In this document: piece by piece, positions 38,400 to 49,171 of the stretch
Position numbering within the stretch: the first letter of the stretch is position 1
Layout of the letters: each line of letters begins with the position of its first letter
Source of the DNA: Cherax quadricarinatus
Lineage: Eukaryota > Arthropoda > Malacostraca > Decapoda > Parastacidae
Direction: 5' to 3'
Assembly (NCBI RefSeq): GCF_038502225.1
Contig: NC_091357.1
Coordinates: forward strand, 5,117,725-5,181,724
DNA: 64,000 bases
The notes under the pieces: model-generated
What the model was told of the DNA's origin: nothing
The model's database searches: none
Seen by the model: the letters and a program-made list of their open reading frames with translations, nothing else
Program-made: the position numbers and the translations under genes

Positions 38400-40040
38400 C
38401 ATTGTTATATTGATATATGCCAAACAATTTCGCTACTTTAGCAATCGCAGAATATTAGAAGGAAAAAAAATAACAATTATTTTTTATGTTATCAATAGAA
38501 GAGTTTTTCCACAGACCACGATTTGCTAATCTACAGTTGTCCGGAGGACAGTCTAGAATGGAATTACGAAACTATGCCCAGTGTTCTCTCGTGTCCACAC
38601 GAATTCGCGTATCACAGATTATTACTGGCCAGTGATGTGGTGCGTGTAACTTTTATTTAACAACACAAATATTACATTATATGTTTATCCTTCAGATAAG
38701 AAAAGTGCTAGCAAAATCCGGACTGCCGTAAATTGGTTCCTTGACAAATTCTAACGCGTACTGATTTGTCAGGCAGTAGTGCCTACGTTGGACTGTGCGT
38801 AGCCAGCACCAATAGTATAACTAATCAGGCAATCGACCATGCCTGGTCTATAGTTACGATGCGAGTGTTATAAATACTGGATGTGTTTGTTACTGTTCGA
38901 TTCGAGAAAGATATCCCCATATCTCATAACACTTTCTAAATCCTATTCATCACCAAGGAATACGGCTTTATACGGGTGCCTGTAAACTGTTGAGCTTGGT
39001 GAACTTTCCTGGATCTCCACCATGAGGAGTTAGATCTGTGGTACATGTTTCGGATTTGGTGCACCTCTAGCGACCCGACTCTTGCCGCGTCGTACGAGGC
39101 TTCATGTACCGTTTTATGTTCGGAAGTGGGCTGCTCTTCCTCTTCTCTGACAGTGCCCGAAGGACGTCTTTTAGGCAGTTAATGGAGACCTCTAAGTGTC
39201 GAACCTCTGTAATGACCCTAGCTAATTTACTGAAGCATAGTTTTCTTTGTGCCTCAGGAGTAAAGGTCACTACTTCAATCACGTAATCCTTGCTGATTTT
39301 TTTTCTGATAGCTGGCTAAGCTGGATTTGTCTACTCAGATTCCTAGTGTGCTCTGCCCAGACCCAGTATATATTTGTGCATTCTGTGATCCGAAAGATCC
39401 AGTAGCGGCTAGCCATCTCCATGCGTGGCACAAGGATGTGGAGTTCTGTTGGTGCCCAGTCCTTGATGGTGTCCTGAGAAATGAACGGGCAAAGGCTGAG
39501 GCAAAGGCTGCTGTAAGGAGCTCGTTCTGCCGTAGATATTTGCTCTACACTGGTATCATGGGCCACATATATGTAGATATGGCCTTAGGAAGTGAGGGGG
39601 GGGGGCAGTGGCGCCCCCTTACACATTTTCATGATGAAATATTCTACTCGCACAATTGTATATACGCTAAGGAGTCAAATTTAAAAATAGACCATTTGTG
39701 TGTGTGTTATATTTATATGCATAAAGGTGTATCTCCGAAGTATCCTTTGTATTAAGTGATTAATACAAATGAATCAAAAGTTTGTCCCAGATTTACTGAG
39801 ATTTGAAACCCGTCGGATGCAGCCAGTGCAGGATTGAGACCAAGTGACTGGAATACCAGACCAAAAACAGTCACTAAGTCGCATACAAATAATGTATCAA
39901 TGATAAGGCGTTTGAGATTTAAACTTTTTATTACCATAAACGAGAAGCATACTCTTGGAGGTTTTGACCAACAGGTTATTTTTGTGATGGTTAATTAAAA
40001 CAAGGAAGGTTTTAGTTTTATACTACCAAAAAAAAAAAAA
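38400..40040. other. no assigned gene
   Basis: Open frames occur on both strands at 39067-39755, the longest on plus at 39327-39755 (142 codons, with CAFCDPKDPVAASHLHAWH). I do not recognise the products, both strands are equally open, and no splice context is clear. A G8 run lies at 39596. I treat this as non-coding or unknown. Confidence 0.35.
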
Positions 40041-40047
40041 TAGACTT

Positions 40048-40119
40048 GGGTCTGTCCGGGATTTGAACCCGGGACCTCCTGCACCCAAAGCAGGAATCAT
40101 ACCCCTAGACCAACAGGCC
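40048..40119 (-). tRNA. tRNA-Pro (TGG)
   Basis: 72 nt cloverleaf, anticodon TGG at 40085-40087, loop TTTGGGT, T-arm GGTTCAAATCC, and a T-run terminator directly downstream (A-run on plus at 40028-40040). The acceptor stem pairs except C3-A70. That mismatch is absent in the three copies near 53.5 kb, so this copy may be a weak or decaying gene. Confidence 0.88.
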
Positions 40120-40129
40120 ACTTGTAAGT

Positions 40130-40660
40130 TTGTAAAGCACAAGGCTAAATAAACATTATACTGTATATTTTTCAAGAATTTCTGTACGAAATGCACCCCA
40201 ATACTTGGTACATTTTGCTTATAATCTCAAAGGAAAAGTTCACAAGACAAGCACAGTTACTGTATCAAAAATTTATTTCAGTGGCAGTAAGGTTTGTTTA
40301 GTTTACTACCCAAGGGTTATTAAACTGCTTGTTAACACTAGCCTATTCACTACCAGTCCAGGATACCAGAATCCTGAATACAGAGGTAAAGATACGCTCC
40401 TCGTGAAGTGTAGACATTGATTCTTCAGCGCATACACACCCAGAGATACTCAGCAGAATACATACAAAGGATGTTGAAATAAATCATACGTTTTTTCTTT
40501 ATTGGGTCATCTTAGGTTAAATGTGTATAATATACTGTAGTTGTATGCCTAAAATATATACCCTCAGAACCACAGTACATATTTGTACAGAAAGGTTTGG
40601 TTGATTTCCTGAATAAAGCTTCTTATCGTTTATCAGTATTTAATTTTGGGAGGAGTTTAA
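40130..40660. other. no assigned gene
   Basis: Upstream flank of the minus-strand tRNA gene. AT-rich, and nothing else is recognised. Confidence 0.4.
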
Positions 40661-40746
40661 CGGGCTGTGGTTCGTAAGTTGCGTGCGACCAGCAGTAACA
40701 GCCTGGTTGATCAAACCCTGATCCACCGTGAGGCCTGGTCATGGAA
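40661..40746 (+). mobile_element. family A LINE C-terminal fragment
   Basis: About 85 bp reading GCGS-type to SNSLVDQTLIHREAW, bounded by unrelated sequence on both sides. Confidence 0.7.
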
Positions 40747-40917
40747 TGTGTGCTTTCTGTATCCCTCTGTTAGGGGTTTTCGGATAACAGAACGTCAGGA
40801 TAAAATTATCAGTTGTTATTCGTAAATTGGAATGCACCAAAAATATAGAAGATGAAAATTTCGAAACTCGTCTAAATGGTCACTATCGTATCATCGAGGC
40901 AGTGAAATAAAAAAAAC

Positions 40918-41792
40918 AATATGAAGTTCAACGATGAGAAATTTCAATTACTCCGATATGGTAAACATGAGGAAATTAAAACTTCATCAGAGTACAAAAC
41001 AAATTCTGGCCACAAAATAGAGCGAACACCAACGTCAAAGACCTGGGAGTGATCATGTCGGAGGATCTCACCTTCAAGGACCATAACATTGTATCAATCG
41101 CATCTGCTAGAAAAATGACAGGATGGATAATGAGAACCTTCAAAACTAGAGATGCCAAACCCATGATGACACTCTTCAGGTCGCTTGTCCTATCTAGGCT
41201 GGAATATTGCTGCACACTAACAGCACTTTTCAAGGCAGTTGAAATTGCTGACCTAGAAAATGTACAGAGAACCTTCACGGCGCGCATAGCGGAGATAAAA
41301 CACCTCAATTACTGGGAGCGCTTGAAGTTCCTGAACCTGTACTCCCTGGAACGCAGGCGGGAGAGATACATGATTATATTCACCTGGAAAATTCTAGAGG
41401 GACTAGCACCGAACTTGCACACGAAAAATCACTCACACCGAAAGCAAAAGACTCGGCAGACGATGCAACATCCCCCCAATGAAAAGCAGGGGTGTCACTA
41501 GCACGTTAAGAGACAATACAATAAGTGTCCGGGGCCCGAGACTGTTCAACTGCCTCCCAGCATACATAAGGGGGATTACCAATAGACCCCTGGCTGTCTT
41601 CAAGCTGGCACTGGACAAGCACCTGAAGTCGGTACCTGACCAGCCGGGCTGTGGCTCATACGTTGGATTGCGTGCAGCCAGCAGTAACAGCCTGGTTGAT
41701 CAGGCTTTGATCCACCAGGAGGCCTGGTCACAGACCGGGCCGCGGGAGCGTTGACCCCCGGAACTCTCTCCAGGTAAACTCCAGGTAAACAA
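40918..41792 (+). mobile_element. CR1-like LINE family A, 5'-truncated copy
   Basis: It starts at MKFNDEKFQLLRYGKHEE and continues after a one-base loss near 41028 (long frame 41049-41501), with EYCCTLTALFKA and LERRRERYMII. A second frameshift comes near 41490, then KSRGVTSTLRDN and SVPDQPGCGSYVGL, to 41754. It ends with two 'ctccaggtaaa' repeats at 41769-41790. Confidence 0.87.
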
Positions 41793-42447
41793 AAAAAAAG
41801 TAGCTTGTAGCTTGTTAATACTTCTTAAAACAGTAAAGCTTTTAATAATTTGGGATGCTATTAGCTATTGAAACTATAACTATTAATTCTACCAGTGACG
41901 ATGATTTATACAAAAAGAGAAAATTCTCTGCTCCCCAGCAATGCCTGTTGAGTTACACAAATTTTGTGGCAGTGATAGTGCCAGTATTTAGTCTGGGGAG
42001 GAGGTTACCCCCCCCCCCTCCCTGCCTCATGATTTTCAAATGTCGGCATTTTAATCATTTTATGGGTAAAAGTGAATAAAAAATAATTCACATAACCAAC
42101 AGTTAGGTGGTCGTACAGTTATTTGCTAACTGGATTATTGTTTGTATGTTATGAAATACATACTCTTTCAGAGGCATGTCAATAATCATTAAAACTATTA
42201 ATCATTTTGTTAGATCGCTGAACTTTAGAATTAAGCGAAAATATCGCATTCTTGGAGATCAATTTCCGCAGTTTAGAGTACCCTCCAGCCATTAAATAAA
42301 TATGTTATTCAGTAGTCATGGTTTCAGGCTCTAAAACGTCGTTAAAGAATACAGACAACTTCGGTACTCCAACAAAGAAGTAAGCAGACAAGTAAGACAC
42401 ATTTGCAACACTTTGATGAAAGAAAGCAACTTAGAATATCTTATCGT

Positions 42448-42818
42448 TAACTCTATCACTCCCTATGAAAGCAGAAGACTCGGCAGGAGATGCAACATTC
42501 CCCCGGATGAAAAGCAGGGGCGCCACGAGTACATTGAGAGACAATACAATAAGTGTCTGGGGCCCAAGACTGTTCAACTGCCTTCCAGCATACATAAGGG
42601 GGATTACCAATAGACCCCTGGCTGTCTTCAAGAAGGCACTGGACAGGCACCTAAAGTCAGTACCTGACCAGCCGGGCTGTGGTTCATACGTCAGTTTGCG
42701 TGCGGCCAGCAGTAACAGCCTGGTTGATCAGACCCTGATCCACCATGAGTCCTGGTCTCAGACCAAGCCGCGGGGGCGTTGACCCCCGAAACCCTCTCCA
42801 GGTAAACTCCAGGTAACC
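42448..42818 (+). mobile_element. CR1-like LINE family A, 3' fragment
   Basis: The frame 42465-42782 reads GATSTLRDNTISVWGPRLF, then LKSVPDQPGCGSYVSL and PRGR, and ends with 'ctccaggtaaactccaggta' repeats. The 5' boundary is vague. Confidence 0.85.
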
Positions 42819-42819
42819 A

Positions 42820-43700
42820 GCTACTCATAGGTTCACCTCCACACCTTCAAGGTTTCCTGTTCCAGTGACCACTGTAGGACCCTCTCCATCGACCTCTTTA
42901 TTACTGCAGTCTCTGAATCCAGATCCAGTGCTGCATCTAGTTAGTTACTTGACAGAGAGAGGCAGTCGGCAGTCTTGTGTATATTGTATAGCTACAGTTT
43001 TCCAGCCGAGGAACTATACCTAAACACAAGAATTTGTCAGTGAGGCTAAACTCTCAGCTTATATACACTTATATATAACTTTCGGTGTATATATGTGACA
43101 TCCGCTGGTCTAACTCGGCGAATGTTACACATACATAAGATTTAGTAAGATACTGCTATAATTGAGGCTCCTTTTAATTATTTGGTTTAAATGTATTATG
43201 TTGCATAAATTAACTTAAAATAAAGGAACTAGTCAAAGAAAATATTCGTAGTTACAGAAAACATTAAGAAACTGACGCTGGGACACTCTTAAGAAAATTA
43301 TCGTAGCATAAGGATAGGCTGCAGTATAAGGGATGGCGAGTAGCCGTGTGCACTGGGTCGGCGAATGAGCATACATAGGTTCACTTTATACCCTCTCCTG
43401 CTACCCATACCCATCTAACTAGCAGTAAAAGTGGGTATGTGTATGTGTGTTATACAGTTGTAAGTAGCATCCAGGGTAAAATTGCTATGCAATATCAGTC
43501 TTTAGCCCCCACAGGATGGGTATGGGGTGCATAATAAACATATTAAACTAAACTATCAGTCTTGCTGTAAGTCACGTCCTGGGCTTCATGTTAATATGTA
43601 GAAAATCCCAGTATCCGTGCAGTGATGATATTTAATAATATCCCAGGGCTTTGAAAAAGATACAACATAATATAATCTTTAGTCAGGAAATTCATTCATT
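42820..43700. other. no assigned gene
   Basis: AT-rich sequence with 'cggcgaatg' and 'gggtatggggt' phrases seen elsewhere. No coding, RNA or clear transposon signal. Confidence 0.4.
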
Positions 43701-43705
43701 TTCTC

Positions 43706-43764
43706 GTATGCCTGTAGCCATTATGCGTTCCTCGGAACCTTGTATGAATTTATTATACTGTGTG

Positions 43765-43821
<57 letters not shown>

Positions 43822-43880
43822 CAGACAGTATAATAAATTCATACAAGGTTCCGAGGAACGCATAATGGCCACAGGCATAC
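43706..43880. mobile_element. 175-bp foldback element with TA-repeat loop
   Basis: The left arm 43706-43767 (GTATGCCTGTAGCCATTATG...) and right arm 43820-43880 (...CATAATGGCCACAGGCATAC) pair over about 60 bp with two or three differences. A (TA)n tract of about 52 bp sits between them. It is either a palindromic MITE or a hairpin-induced inversion. Confidence 0.88.
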
Positions 43881-43889
43881 ATTAATGAT

Positions 43890-44815
43890 AAATTATGCAG
43901 AGTTAACTTTCGCTAGTGTCATATTAATTGGTTTTCGTTTCTCTCCCGAAAAAAAAAAAATGAAACGAGTCAGTATGGCAAAGCCAGGTAGCTGGTGATT
44001 TTGTAAATATGCTTGAATTTTAGTTGTTTAACTATATTTTGACCGAGCTTCCACAATGGTTTGTTACAAGCCAGGGATCATCATTACTGTCTTACTGCCA
44101 TAGAACCATGGCCGCCACCCATATTCCATACATTTGTATATATCAGGCTGCCTTTCCGCGTCTCAGCAGGATACATGTGCTGCAGTGTATATCTGTTAAT
44201 GTATATACATTGAAGGGTTTATTTTAATCACTGTTTTAGGGATTAAGTTTTGTTGACTTGTGGCGAATAGGCTACAATGCAGACTTAATGATCCTTTGAG
44301 TAGTCGATAGGCTTTAAGCTCAGTTAACTCACTAAACGAGTCATCTCGTGACAAGACCCGTGTCCAAGGGATTTTTGTCTGACGAATAATCCTACAACAA
44401 CCAAGTTACATGTCTCTCACTCGTCCCAAGACAGTCCGTACCATCCGAGTTTCATCATTTTTTCCCCCCTATTTTTTCCTCGGGTTAGTTAACGGTTGTC
44501 AGGGTGACATGACTGTATTAAGGTGTTGAGTTCCTCAGTAGACAAACACTGTATTTGCAAATCCAGAACTTAACCTGGCATTAGGTGTTTGTATTAAAAT
44601 GTTCACGATTAACTGGTTAAAGGAATAATAGGGTGACATCGAGGTATATCACTGAGGTTAGCCTTGAAATGCGCCATAATCTACCTCCATGATATTTGAT
44701 AGGAATCTGTATGGGCAATCCATAACGATAATACTTTTAATACTTAAGACTGGGAACCCCCAGCATAGATCTTCCCTGGTAACAAGTAGTAGGTATTTAC
44801 ATAAGCAATTTAAGT
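43890..44815. other. no assigned gene
   Basis: Nothing recognisable. The short open frames are isolated and without motifs. Confidence 0.4.
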
Positions 44816-44819
44816 TAAT

Positions 44820-44950
44820 ATTGTCCCCCAGGATGTGACCCACACCAGTTGGCTAACACCCAGGCACCTACTTGCTGCTAGGTGAATAGGGACAGCAGGT
44901 ATAAGGAAACATGTCAGTGTTTTCACCCGTACCAGGGATCGAACCATGGA
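44820..44950 (-). repeat. tRNA-derived SINE, partial
   Basis: The minus strand carries the body of the 37.85 kb SINE ('ctagcagcaagtaggtgcc', 'gtgggtcacatcctgggggac') and a degraded B box near 44940. Confidence 0.72.
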
Positions 44951-45084
44951 CAATCAAGTTGGTTATTTTAGCTTAATGTGACATTGTTAAGTGTGTGCTG
45001 TTTATTAGTGTTATTGATTTTGATTTTTGAGTTTTAGATTAAGCGTTAGTGTGTGTTAACCTACACAGCTTTGTGCTGGGTAAG

Positions 45085-45600
45085 TTATGACATACCCGCT
45101 GCCCGTGTTCACCTGGCAACACGTAGGTACACAGGAAGGAGTTAGTCAACTGTTGTTGGTAGCATCCCGTTCAGGACCTTAAATGTCACATAATACTCAC
45201 ACTCAAGATGGATCAAAACGTCGTCTTAGCTTTATTTACCTATGTGGGTATATTGTGAACTGGTCCAGGCAGGTTACTGATAGGTTTTTCACCCGAAGTC
45301 ACAGCCGAGACCAGACAGACGTTCTCCCACCGGCTGTCGGGGTTCGTACGATCGAGCCTGAAGTTACGTTTACGACTTAGGAAATCGTAATAAGACGATT
45401 GCAAACAAATCACGGAAACAAGTCACACTGCTTGGCTTTCTGAGGGTACAGAAAAAAATATTTATTCGGCTTATTAAAACCCGGAGGGTTAATAACCTCG
45501 GATTATCCACGAAAGCCAAATAGTGACTTATTTACACTGAGATCTTAGTCTCTCCAGGACGCGACTCCTCGCAAGAATATATACACTGAGAGGAGAATCT
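45085..45600 (+). repeat. SINE debris
   Basis: 45085-45180 is a degraded plus-strand SINE body ('cgtgttcacctggcaacac', 'ggagttagtcaactg'). 45290-45420 carries another tRNA-like remnant with 'gaaatcgtaataagacgattgc', also seen near 33940. 45470-45560 resembles the SINE 'cccggagggttaataacc' tail. Confidence 0.45.
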
Positions 45601-45704
45601 CAGTGTACACACGCCAAGTTTCCTTTAATCCCTATTTTAGGATTATCCTTGAATATTGTACGTTATGCTCGATTTTTAAGGGTATCCTAGCATACTGTAG
45701 GTTA

Positions 45705-46255
45705 TCTTAGAATAAGATGGTTTTCCTAGAATATTCTAGGTTATCTTATAACATGATAGGTTATCCTGGAATATTTTAGGTTATCCTATAACATGATGGG
45801 TTATTCTAGAATATTCTAGGTTATCCTATAACATGATGGGTTATCCTAGAATATTCTAGGTTATCCTGTAACATGATGGGTCATCCTAGAATATTCTAGG
45901 TTATCCTATAACATGATGGGTTATCCTAGAATATTCTAGGTTATCCTGTAACATGATGGGTTATCCTAGAATATTCTAGGTTATCCTATAACATGATGGG
46001 TCATCCAAGAATATTCTAGGTTATCCTATAACATGATGGGTTATCCTAGAATATTCTAGGTTATCCTGTAACATGATGGGTCATCCTAGAATATTCTAGG
46101 TTATCCTGTAACATGATGGGTTATCCTAGAATATTCTAGGTTATCCTATAACATGATGGGTTATCCTAGAATATTCTAGGTTATCCTATAACATGATGGG
46201 TTATCCTAGAATACGCTAGGTTATCCTATAACATGATGGATTATCCAAGACTATT
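45705..46255 (+). repeat. 40-bp minisatellite A
   Basis: About 14 units of 'ggttatcctagaatattc' then 'taggttatcctataacatgatg'. Each has the perfect 16-bp palindrome CCTAGAATATTCTAGG. Variation is mostly 'ctata'/'ctgta' and 'ggtta'/'ggtca'. Confidence 0.95.
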
Positions 46256-46450
46256 CGAGATTAGAGAACATGATAAGTTATTTTAGAATCTAAAGTTTTC
46301 TAGGGTATCCTAGAACATGATGGGATATCCTAGAATAAACTAGGTTATACAAGACTGAAGTTTTTCAGTTATGTAATTCTCGGCCATCATAATATATTGT
46401 AGGCTTTCCTAAAATACTGTATTGTATGCTGTGTTATTGTAAGGCATTCT

Positions 46451-46770
46451 AGAATATTGTAAGCAATTCTAAAATACTATAGGTTATCCTAGAATATTGT
46501 AAGCAATTCTAAAATACTATAGGTTATCCTAGAATATTGTAAGCAATTCTAAAATACTATAGGTTATCCTAGAATATTGTAAGCAATTCTAAAATACTAT
46601 AGGTTATCCTAGAATATTGTAAGCAATTCTAAAATACTATAGGTTATCCTAGAATATTGTAAGCAATTCTAAAATACTATAGGTTATCCTAGAATATTGT
46701 AAGCAATTCTAAAATACTATAGGTTATCCTAGAATATTGTAAGCAATTCTAAAATACTATAGGTTATCCT
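46451..46770 (+). repeat. 40-bp minisatellite B
   Basis: Eight practically identical 40-bp units containing 'aagcaattctaaaatactat' and 'ggttatcctagaatattg'. The second phrase matches half of the neighbouring minisatellite A unit, and the period is the same. Confidence 0.96.
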
Positions 46771-46779
46771 AGATTCCAG

Positions 46780-47464
46780 GTTGTCCTAGATAATTCCATG
46801 TTATCCTATGCCATTCCATGTTATCCACTCCTCAAGGGAGGTTCCTTGACGCTGGTGAGGGGCTCTTGATCTACGGAATTGGATCTGTGCTCCAGTTCCC
46901 TGAACTAAGTCTGAATACCTTCTATCCCCCCACATGTGCTGTATAATCCTACAGGTTTAGCTCTCCTCCATGATTATAATTATCTATGTTATCCTATGCC
47001 ATTCCATGTTGTCTTAAATTATTTTCAGTTATCTTACATTTTATATTATCTTAGATTATGTTAGTTTATTGTAGAATATTCGAGGTTATTCTAGAATATT
47101 CTAAGTTAGCCGAGAGTTTTGAAGGCTAAGATTATGTTAGATTCTAAGTTATCCTAGATTCTAGGTTAGCTTAAATTATTCTGGACTATTCTAAATTATT
47201 GTATATTATATTAGATGACCCTAGACTTAAGGTTATTAGTATTCTAGATTATAGATTGTACTACGTTATACTAGGTTGTCCTAGATTATACTAGGATGTC
47301 CTAGATAATCCTAGGTAATCCTAGGTTGTCCTAGGTAATCCTAGGTTCTACATAATCCTAGGTTGTCCTACATAATCCTAGGTTGTGCTCGATAACCCTA
47401 GGTTATATTAAGTTATCCTAGATTATACTAATTTACCCTAAATTATCCTAGATTATTGTAGGTT
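46780..47464 (+). repeat. degenerate 'ggttatcctaga' repeat zone
   Basis: Irregular derivatives of the two minisatellites ('ggttgtcctagataatccta' and similar) with one SINE-like insertion at 46829-46985. Confidence 0.85.
46829..46985 (-). repeat. 'gcgctaaaccc' family copy inside the minisatellite zone
   Basis: An inverted copy of the 31021 repeat ('cctcaagggaggttcc' to 'ctctcctccatgattataa'). The host repeat phrase 'tatgccattccatgtt' occurs on both sides, consistent with insertion and duplication. Confidence 0.8.
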
Positions 47465-47539
47465 ATTCTACTTATCAAGGACCACCTTCGCCTTAACATA
47501 CGTAGTGACGACCTAAACTTCCTAAAGGATTGCAAACTG

Positions 47540-47848
47540 ATGGGCTACCAAGCAGGTAAAAAAACAGTGCTGTTAAAATTCCAAACTAGCCTACAAAGAA
47601 ACAACCTACTAAAAACATCTATTTCTATGAAAACTGATGTTTACGTCAATGAGTGCCTTACCAAAACAAGACAAAACCTTCTTTATCGGCTAAGAAAATT
47701 ACGCTATGCCCAAAAAATCCACCAGTGCTTTGTGAGGGATGGAAAAATCGCAGTTAGGAAACAGCCCACTGGGAAGAGATACTTCATCTCTACAGAACAT
47801 GACCTTAAAACATTCCTAAGTGAGGCTAGACTAACAGAATCAGAGTAG
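47540..47848 (+). pseudogene. L2-like LINE ORF1, C-terminal part
   Basis: The frame is open from about 47468 and the last 102 codons read KKTVLLKFQTSLQRNNLL, TRQNLLYRLRKLRYAQK and VRDGKIAVRKQPTGKRY. This is the RNA-binding C-terminal style of LINE ORF1 proteins (R-x-x-L-L-x-x-x-R-K-L, then VRDGKI-x-V-R). The N-terminus is missing, lost in the repeat-rich DNA to the left. It sits 1.3 kb before ORF2 on the same strand. Confidence 0.7.
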
Positions 47849-48399
47849 TGCAGATAATACCCATAATCCACCATTAGTGTTATATTGTCATAAATTTGTA
47901 CCCCCCTAAAATTCTAATACCCCAACTACTTTTGATTGTCATTGTTGTATTCAACGACCATTCTACCTCATAGTCTTAATTGTGTTTAATATCTACAGAA
48001 TCTATCTCCTTTTTTACAACTTACCACATCACTGTTCCATCTTATTTTATTTTAAACTAACCATAACTTGTCTTCAATAATTCTACCTCACTTAAAAAAA
48101 TACTCAATTGCCCAATTTTATTCTAAATTCCTATTATTGCCCAATTTTACTTTAAACTATATTGATCAAACTTATTGTAAACTTTTATTGACCATTTTTA
48201 TTCCATACTTTTTTAAACTAGTATTTTCAACTACAACTTTTATATTATCCTGTCTACCATCGTACTAGCATATTATAACCAAGTCATTGCCATTTTTATT
48301 TTTATCATTTTTATTATTCTTTTGCTACCTTAATTTGTGTATTTTATCCTGTCAATTTAAATCTAATTATACTCTAATTCTTGTAAACAACTTATATAA

Positions 48400-49030
48400 G
48401 ACCTTAGTGCAATTACAATTGAGAGTCTTGTGCCTTTATTATATTATTAGATTAATCACAGTTTTACTCTAGCTCATTCTAGCTCAATACATAGTCAGTA
48501 CCAAATTCACTATACTAGACCATAGTGCAATTACTAGTGAGAGACTGGTGCTATTTGTAATTTGTATTTTTATATTATTAGACTAAACCTAGTTGTACTA
48601 TAGCTCTTTCTAGCTCAATACATAGGCAATACCAAATTCACTATATTAGACCATAGTGCAATTACTAGTGAGAGACCGGTGCTATTTTCAATTTGTATTT
48701 TTATATTATTAGATTAAATTCAGTTGTACCATAGCTCATTCTAACTCAATACATAGTCAATACCAAATTCACTATATTAGACCATAGTGCAATTACTAGT
48801 GAGAGACTAGTGCTATTTTTAATTTGTATTTTTATATTATTAGATTAAACCTATTGTACTATAGCTCATTCTAGCTCAAAACATAGACTCCACAAAAGTC
48901 ATTATTAGACCTTAGTGCAATTACAAGTGAGAGTCTTGTTCTATTTTTAATTTGTATTTTTATATTACTAGTTTATACCTAGTTGTACTTTAGTTCATTC
49001 CAGCACAACACATAGACAACATCAACTTCA
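48400..49030 (+). repeat. ~130-bp tandem repeat in the ORF1-ORF2 spacer
   Basis: Five units begin GACC(T/A)TAGTGCAATTAC at 48400, 48518, 48649, 48780 and 48908. Each continues 'gtgagagactggtgctat', an AT-rich stretch and 'tagctcattctagctcaa'. The first unit is shorter. Confidence 0.92.
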
Positions 49031-49171
49031 TTATGTGTAGTAGTGACTATACTCTACATGACCAAAATACTCTAGCTATATACTTGTCCAAACTTCCTAC
49101 CACTACAGATATCAGTACTAGAACTCAACACACAACTCAGGATATAAATAACCATAATTTAAACCTAGAAG

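Noticed and set aside
39067..39755. possible gene with overlapping open frames on both strands
   Set aside because: No recognised domain, both strands similarly open, and no convincing splice or start context. Left as unassigned.
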